From assembly GCA_030832235.1 (NCBI GenBank), contig JAURJO010000207.1, positions 1 to 25,829 on the forward strand: a DNA stretch of 25,829 nucleotides, written 5' to 3'. The stretch is from Verrucomicrobiota bacterium. Its GTDB lineage: Bacteria; Verrucomicrobiota; Verrucomicrobiia; Opitutales; Opitutaceae. The notes beneath the pieces are model-generated. The model saw only the letters and a list, made by a program, of their open reading frames with translations, was not told the origin of the DNA and ran no database searches. The first letter of the stretch is position 1, and every line of letters begins with the position of its first letter. Position numbers and translations under genes: made by a program. This document shows, in pieces, positions 21,946-25,829 of this stretch.

Positions 21946-22887
21946 TCAGCCCGCGCGCTCCTTGAAGCCGCAGGCCAGCAACGTCTCGAAACGGGGCTCG
22001 ACCTCCTCGCGAGCCACCATCGTGACCTCAACCTTGGCGAAGCCCGCCTTGCGCAGGAAGCCGTGCAGCGCGCTCTCCTTGAACCCGAGCCAGCGGTCGG
22101 CGTACAACTCCCGGGCCTTCGCGAACGAGTGCTCGTTGAGGTCGAGCACGACCAGTTGACCGCCCGGCCGCAGGATGCGCCAGGCCTCGTCGACCGCCTT
22201 CTGCGGATGGCGCGCGTGGTGCAACGCCTGGCTCAGGATCGCCAGATCGACGGAGGCGTCTCCGAGCGGCACCTGCTCGATGTCGCCCAGTTTGTAGGCG
22301 AGATTGGCGAGCCCGTTCTTGCGCGCGAGCTCGGTGCCGACCTCGACCATGCGCGGTGAACTGTCGATGCACCACACCTGCCGGGCGCGGCGCGCGAGCA
22401 GTTGAGAGACGAGCCCCTCACCCGCCCCGAGATCGGCGATGTCGATCGCCGGAGTGAGCCGTAACGCCAGATGACCGATCGCCTCCCAAGAACGCCCCGG
22501 GCAGTAATTCCGTCCGAGACGGCCGGCGATCAGGTTGAAATACTGTTCCTGCGTGCGCCGGCGTTTCTGCAGGATGCGGTCGAGATTCTCCGGGTCCTCC
22601 GCCAGCACCGGCAGATCCGCGACCGCATCCAGCGCCGCACGCGTGAGCGCCTGCGTGCGCGCGGGCAGACCGGCCCGCAGGGAGTAGAAGGCGTTCTTCC
22701 CCTCGCGACGGTCGGACACGAGGTTGACCGTGCGCAGGAGCGCGAGCTGCGACGAGATACGCGACTGGCCCATGCCGAGAATCTCTTGCAGCTCAGCGAC
22801 CGAAAGCTCCTCGCGCGCCAGCAGGGCGAGCAGGCGCAGACGCGTCGGGTCCGACAAAGCCTTCAGGATGTCCCAGGATTCATTCAC
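21946..22887 (-). CDS. ArsR-family regulator fused to a SAM-dependent methyltransferase
   Basis: The product has 313 residues. Residues about 1-75 form an ArsR-type winged helix (L-S-D-P-T-R-L-R-L-L-A-L-L, then S-V-A-E-L-Q-E-I-L-G-M-G-Q-S-R-I-S). Residues about 115-310 form a class I methyltransferase with motif I (D152-L-G-A-G-E-G158), an acidic strand end (C-I-D-S-S) and L-R-P-G-G-Q-L-V-V-L-D. The ArsR metal-binding Cys-x-Cys in helix 5 is absent, so a metal sensor is unlikely. Sensing SAM or SAH through the methyltransferase domain is a reasonable inference. The start is GTG 22887, with GGTGAG about 9 bases upstream. It lies 70 bases downstream of sufU on the same strand, and its stop is 16 bases from the convergent proA stop. 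Confidence 0.88.
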   Translation of the reverse strand: MNESWDILKALSDPTRLRLLALLAREELSVAELQEILGMGQSRISSQLALLRTVNLVSDRREGKNAFYSLRAGLPARTQALTRAALDAVADLPVLAEDPENLDRILQKRRRTQEQYFNLIAGRLGRNYCPGRSWEAIGHLALRLTPAIDIADLGAGEGLVSQLLARRARQVWCIDSSPRMVEVGTELARKNGLANLAYKLGDIEQVPLGDASVDLAILSQALHHARHPQKAVDEAWRILRPGGQLVVLDLNEHSFAKARELYADRWLGFKESALHGFLRKAGFAKVEVTMVAREEVEPRFETLLACGFKERAG

Positions 22888-22957
22888 GCTGCGCTCACCG
22901 TGGAAGCCGCCCTCGTCGAAGGCAATGGAGGAGACGGCCGCGCGCCGTCGACCGGCC

Positions 22958-23413
22958 TCAGCTTCCCGCGCCCTCGGTGGAGGCGGGCGCGGCCTCGCCC
23001 TTCAGGGCGTTGAGCGCCGCGTGCCAGCCGAGCGTGGCGCACTTGATGCGCGCCGGGAAGGCATGCACGCCGGCGAAGGCGGCGAGATCGCTAATTTCCT
23101 CCGGCGCCTCGCCGGTGGTGACGATCCGCTTGAAATCCTCGTAAAGCCCCCGCGCCTCATCCGTCGTACGTCCCTTGACCAACGTGGTCATCAATGAGGC
23201 GCTGGCCTGGGAAATCGCGCAGCCCGCCCCGTCGAAGGAAATCTCCGCCACGCGATCCCCCTCCAGCCGCAAGTAAACGCTGCACTGGTCGCCGCAGGTC
23301 GGGTTTTCGCCGTGCGCCACGCGGTTCGCGGTCGGCAGGCGGCCGCGATTCCGCGGGCGCTTGTTGTGGTCGAGGATGACTTGCTGGTAGAGCTCGGTGA
23401 GATCGCCGGACAT
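22958..23413 (-). CDS. sufU: SufU-type iron-sulfur assembly protein
   Basis: This 151-residue IscU/NifU-N family protein fits the SufU branch. The zinc/sulfur-transfer ligands are C40, D42, C65 and C125, in N-P-T-C-G-D, G-A-G-C-A-I-S and R-I-K-C-A-T-L-G-W. They sit at almost the same positions as in Bacillus SufU (Cys41, Asp43, Cys66, Cys128). The extra segment between C65 and C125 also fits SufU rather than IscU. It accepts sulfur from the cysteine desulfurase SufS, which is not in the window. The Ala/Glu-rich tail is not conserved. A strong hairpin (23428-23448) ends 15 bases before its ATG. Confidence 0.92.
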   Translation of the reverse strand: MSGDLTELYQQVILDHNKRPRNRGRLPTANRVAHGENPTCGDQCSVYLRLEGDRVAEISFDGAGCAISQASASLMTTLVKGRTTDEARGLYEDFKRIVTTGEAPEEISDLAAFAGVHAFPARIKCATLGWHAALNALKGEAAPASTEGAGS

Positions 23414-23421
23414 GCAGTCGG

Positions 23422-23448
23422 AAAATGGCGCTGTCCGGGGGACAGCGC
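23422..23448 (-). terminator. Perfect 9-bp hairpin between the FloA operon and sufU
   Basis: GCGCTGTCC (23428-23436) and GGACAGCGC (23440-23448) pair perfectly around three bases. On the minus strand CATTTTCC follows, a short T-run. It starts 22 bases after the stop of the coiled-coil gene at 23471, as a weak intrinsic terminator would. It also ends only 15 bases before the sufU ATG, leaving no room for a promoter in between. A leader attenuator or operator is therefore possible too. Confidence 0.55.
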
Positions 23449-23470
23449 AACGCGGGGATTCGCCGGCGGC

Positions 23471-24136
23471 CTACCGCAGACCGACGGGCGTGCCGAGCAC
23501 CTCACGCAGAATGATGGCGCGGCGGGCCGAAGCCGCATCACGCAATTCCTCGGCCAGCCCGCCGCGATGGGCTCGCGCGGACGCCGTCGCCGCGGCGGCC
23601 TCGACCGACTCGCGCGCGGCGCGACGCTTCGCCTCGACGCGCTCCGCCTCCAACTGACGCAGTTCCTCGGCGAGCCGGCGTTGGCGCTCAAGTTCCGCGG
23701 TGCGACGATCCGGCACTTCCGCCAGCGTGGCGGCGGCGACTGGAGGGGCAGCGGGAGCCGGAGCCGGCTCGGGCTCCGGGTTAAGCGCCCGCTCAAACTC
23801 CCGCACCATGCGGCGCAACGGATCCTCGAACGGCTCGGGCATCCGCGTGGTCTCGGGTCCGGGCGCGACGGGAGCCTCCTGGCGCGCAAGCGGCGGCGGC
23901 TCCGGTGCAACCACCGGAGGCGGAGCCTCGCCGCGCCGTTCCGCGATCCGCCGGCGGATCTGTTCCTGGATCTCCTGCACCCGGCGCTCCTCGTCGAGGG
24001 CGTCGGGCTTGGAGGCAGGCGGCGGCGTCTGGCGCCGCGCCTGCATCAGGCCGCGGATCGTCTGGACCAGGAAAATGACGACGAAGATGACGACCCCGAG
24101 GCGGTCGAGCAGCCAATCGAGCAACGACGCTTTCAC
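23471..24136 (-). CDS. Membrane-anchored coiled-coil protein of unknown function, downstream of floA
   Basis: Not recognised as a named family. The 221-residue product has one transmembrane helix near the N terminus (about 14-30, G-V-V-I-F-V-V-I-F-L-V). A charged/Pro-rich region follows, then a Glu/Arg-rich helix likely to form a coiled coil (about 143-180), and an ending A-I-I-L-R-E-V-L-G-T-P-V-G-L. This C-terminal motif resembles the end of small proteins encoded next to floA in Planctomycetota and Verrucomicrobiota (from memory, not searched). The start is GTG 24136. It lies 24 bases after floA in the same operon, so a role with flotillin-like membrane domains is a reasonable guess. Confidence 0.65.
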   Translation of the reverse strand: MKASLLDWLLDRLGVVIFVVIFLVQTIRGLMQARRQTPPPASKPDALDEERRVQEIQEQIRRRIAERRGEAPPPVVAPEPPPLARQEAPVAPGPETTRMPEPFEDPLRRMVREFERALNPEPEPAPAPAAPPVAAATLAEVPDRRTAELERQRRLAEELRQLEAERVEAKRRAARESVEAAAATASARAHRGGLAEELRDAASARRAIILREVLGTPVGLR

Positions 24137-24160
24137 GCGCGAAGGCGGGGCGCGGCCGGG

Positions 24161-25162
24161 TTACTTTTTACCCTCGGGATGCGCGATGGAGGAGCGCATC
24201 TGCGTGTCGGCCTGCACATTCTCCATGCGGTAGAAGTCCATCACTCCCAGACGGCCGTTGCGGAACGCCTCGGCCTGCGCCAGCGGGACCTGCGCCTGCG
24301 CCTCGACGACCTTGGCCTGCATCTCCTGCACGCGCGCCTTCATTTCCTGCTCGAGCGCGACCGCGGCCGCGCGGCGGATTTCCGCCTGCGCCTGCGCCAT
24401 GTTCTTGTTCGCCTCGGCCTGCGCCTCCTGGAGTTTGGCGCCCACGTTCTCACCCACGTCGACGTCGGCGATGTCGATGGAAAGGATCTCGAACGCCGAA
24501 CCCACATCGAGGCCGCGCTGGAGCACGGTCTTCGAGATGCTGTCGGGGGACTCGAGCACGGACTTGTAGCTCTCGGCCGAGCCGATGGTGGTGACGATGC
24601 CCTCGCCGACGCGCGCGATGATGGTCTCCTCCTTGGCGCCGCCGACGAAGCGGTCGAGGTTGGTGCGCACGGTCACGCGGGCCTTCACCTTTACCTGGAT
24701 GCCGTCCTTGGCTACTCCGTCGATCGTGGTGCGGCCGCCCTCGGGATTGGGGCAGTCGATGACCTTGGGGTCGACGGAGGTGCGGACGGCCTCGACGACG
24801 CTCTTGCCGGAGCCCTTGGTCGCGAGGTCAATCGCGCACGCGCGATCCCAGCCGAGCTCGATGCCGGCCTTCTGGGCGGCGATCAGAGCCTGGACGGTGG
24901 GTACGACGTTGCCGCCCGCCTGGAAGTGCGAGGCGATCTGGTCGGCGTCGATATTGATGCCGGCGCGGACCGCGGTGATGCGGGCGTCAACGATCAGACC
25001 GTAGGGGATGCTCGCGAACTTCAAGGCGACGAGCTTGGAGAGCGGCACAGGGGCGCCGTTGAACAGCGCCTTAACCCAGGCGCCGATCAGGCTGAAGACG
25101 ATCGCCCCGACAACGAGGATGATCAGTCCGATAAGGACGAAACCGATGAGGGTCAGGCTCAT
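24161..25162 (-). CDS. floA: Flotillin-like protein FloA
   Basis: This 333-residue protein of the FloA (UPF0365) family scaffolds functional membrane microdomains. It has an N-terminal membrane-inserted hairpin or helix (about 5-35, I-G-F-V-L-I-G-L-I-I-L-V-V-G), an SPFH/PHB-like domain (I-V-D-A-R-I-T-A-V-R-A-G, about 60-215) and a C-terminal Ala/Gln/Glu-rich coiled coil (A-Q-A-E-A-N-K-N-M-A-Q-A-Q-A-E, about 230-300). The length matches the family. Its ATG overlaps the nfeD stop by four bases (ATGA), so translation is coupled. nfeD and floA side by side is the well-known arrangement in which NfeD membrane proteins partner flotillins. Confidence 0.96.
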   Translation of the reverse strand: MSLTLIGFVLIGLIILVVGAIVFSLIGAWVKALFNGAPVPLSKLVALKFASIPYGLIVDARITAVRAGINIDADQIASHFQAGGNVVPTVQALIAAQKAGIELGWDRACAIDLATKGSGKSVVEAVRTSVDPKVIDCPNPEGGRTTIDGVAKDGIQVKVKARVTVRTNLDRFVGGAKEETIIARVGEGIVTTIGSAESYKSVLESPDSISKTVLQRGLDVGSAFEILSIDIADVDVGENVGAKLQEAQAEANKNMAQAQAEIRRAAAVALEQEMKARVQEMQAKVVEAQAQVPLAQAEAFRNGRLGVMDFYRMENVQADTQMRSSIAHPEGKK

Positions 25163-25656
25163 GATGGATTGGGATGGGATGAGGTTGAGTTGGTGGAAAG
25201 GGTCACGACGACGCGGAACGTGTCGATGCCGACGACCTCAACCGTGGCTCCCGCCGGCACGAGTCCGCTGCGGGAGAACGCTTCGTAGCGCCGTCCCTCG
25301 CAATCGATGAGGCCGCTGGGAGCGAGGGTGGTGGCGGCGACCGCCGGACGCCCGAGCAGGGAGGCCTGGGCGACGGCGGGCTGGCTCGTACCGGCCACGG
25401 TGGCCGTCATGGAGAACTTCTTCGCCAGGCGGCTGCGCGGGAGCAGCACGAACTCCAGATAGAAGGCGATTCCGCCGATGAGGAGAGCGGCGGCGCTGGC
25501 CAGCGCGCCGCCTTCGGGGCCGAACCGGTCGAACGAGAGGCCCACGCCGACGAGGAGCAGGACGCCCCCCACGATGCCGAGCACGGCTCCGGGAACGACG
25601 ACTTCGAGGCCGAGTAGCAAAATGCCGCAAGCGAAGAGCAATATGACGGAGCTCAC
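25159..25656 (-). CDS. Short NfeD-family membrane protein
   Basis: This 165-residue protein has three to four N-terminal transmembrane segments (I-L-L-F-A-C-G-I-L-L-L-G-L-E, G-I-V-G-G-V-L-L-L-V-G-V, A-A-A-L-L-I-G-G-I-A-F-Y) and a C-terminal OB-fold NfeD domain (residues about 98-150, G-R-P-A-V-A-A-T-T-L-A-P-S-G near its start). It belongs to the short NfeD1b-like class lacking the protease domain. The start is GTG 25656, supported by a strong ribosome site (GGGAGGGGAG a few bases upstream). It overlaps the preceding gene by GTGA and floA by ATGA. Role inferred: membrane partner of FloA. Confidence 0.92.
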   Translation of the reverse strand: MSSVILLFACGILLLGLEVVVPGAVLGIVGGVLLLVGVGLSFDRFGPEGGALASAAALLIGGIAFYLEFVLLPRSRLAKKFSMTATVAGTSQPAVAQASLLGRPAVAATTLAPSGLIDCEGRRYEAFSRSGLVPAGATVEVVGIDTFRVVVTLSTNSTSSHPNPS

Positions 25657-25829
25657 CGACTCCCCTCCCTCTCGACAAGCAATCCGAAGTCCGTGCGGCG
25701 TCGTACGATGACGCGGTCCCCGGGCTGGGCGGAACCATACTCGAGACGCGCCTCGTAACGCCGGCCATCCACGTCGACCTGTCCGCTCGGGAACAAGGCC
25801 GTCGCCGCGACACCCCCGCGCCCGATAAT
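25653..25829 (-). CDS. NfeD-family protein, C-terminal end (start outside window)
   Basis: The last 58 residues are visible, read from base 25829 down to TGA 25655-25653. They form an NfeD OB-fold domain: G-R-G-G-V-A-A-T-A-L-F-P-S-G, then V-D-G-R-R-Y-E-A-R, Q-P-G-D-R-V-I-V and L-L-V-E. The spacing matches the C-terminal domain of the next gene, so two NfeD proteins lie in tandem. The upstream part could be a short NfeD or the long form with a ClpP-like serine protease domain, and the window cannot tell. It overlaps the downstream nfeD by four bases (GTGA). Confidence 0.85.
   Translation of the reverse strand: MIGRGGVAATALFPSGQVDVDGRRYEARLEYGSAQPGDRVIVRRRTDFGLLVEREGSR

Noticed and set aside
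21924..21951. GGCTGA/TCAGCC inverted repeat between the convergent proA and ArsR-methyltransferase genes
   Set aside because: Both genes simply end in GGC-TGA, which creates the symmetry. The stem is only 6 bp and there is no T-tract.
23312..25288. 658-codon plus-strand open frame across sufU, the coiled-coil gene and floA
   Set aside because: It crosses three well-supported minus-strand genes and their gaps, and its translation is Arg/Asp/Leu-rich without domains, so it is an antisense artefact.
1..25829. CRISPR arrays, tRNA/rRNA genes, IS elements, attachment sites
   Set aside because: No regularly spaced repeats, cloverleaf-like segments, transposase or integrase motifs, or flanking direct repeats were seen by eye.

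Overview
The window is GC-rich chromosomal DNA and looks like Verrucomicrobiota, probably the Opitutales/Opitutaceae. This is an inference from gene content: several DUF1080 proteins, TAT-exported Gfo/Idh/MocA and isomerase proteins, a one-Cys sulfatase, a TIGR03790 protein, an nfeD-floA cluster and a short DUF2062 protein. No rRNA, tRNA, CRISPR array, insertion sequence or phage gene was seen. Gene packing is dense and no gap exceeds 180 bases. Many starts lack a Shine-Dalgarno sequence and follow A/C-rich leaders.

Layout. Bases 1-633 hold the C-terminal part of a GH106-like glycoside hydrolase. A promoter-like palindrome (655-687) precedes a CNNM/CorC-type membrane protein (813-2135), then htpG (2212-4053). 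A VapBC toxin-antitoxin pair (4163-4805) follows, behind two matching palindromic operators. Next come a secreted DUF1080 protein (minus, with a strong terminator) and a DUF2062 membrane protein. A three-gene plus-strand operon (6291-9894) encodes a tandem DUF1080 protein, a TAT-exported sugar isomerase/epimerase-like protein and a TAT-exported Gfo/Idh/MocA oxidoreductase. It ends in a clear intrinsic terminator.

A minus-strand sulfatase/beta-helix operon (12457-9955) is divergent from a secreted sialidase-like BNR protein (12594-13853). clpP follows, convergent with a minus-strand run (19583-14560): A-type Fe-S carrier, infC, N-acetylmuramoyl-L-alanine amidase, S1/P1-type zinc nuclease and TIGR03790 protein. 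Facing away from that run is an open frame (19692-21929) joining a CPBP intramembrane protease to a complete ProA (gamma-glutamyl phosphate reductase). The right end is a minus-strand series: NfeD (partial), NfeD, FloA, a small membrane-anchored coiled-coil protein, SufU, and an ArsR-methyltransferase fusion.

Themes. (1) Extracytoplasmic glycan use: GH106-like enzyme, DUF1080 proteins with an oxidoreductase and isomerase (a likely 3-keto-glycoside route), sulfatase, beta-helix protein and BNR protein. (2) Housekeeping: htpG, clpP, infC, proA, Fe-S assembly (SufU and A-type carrier), and membrane organisation (FloA/NfeD). (3) One small accessory insertion, VapBC. The most unusual items are the CPBP-ProA frame, the all-exported oxidoreductase/DUF1080 cassette, the twin vapBC operators, and an infC separated from rpmI-rplT and placed ahead of envelope and exported hydrolases.
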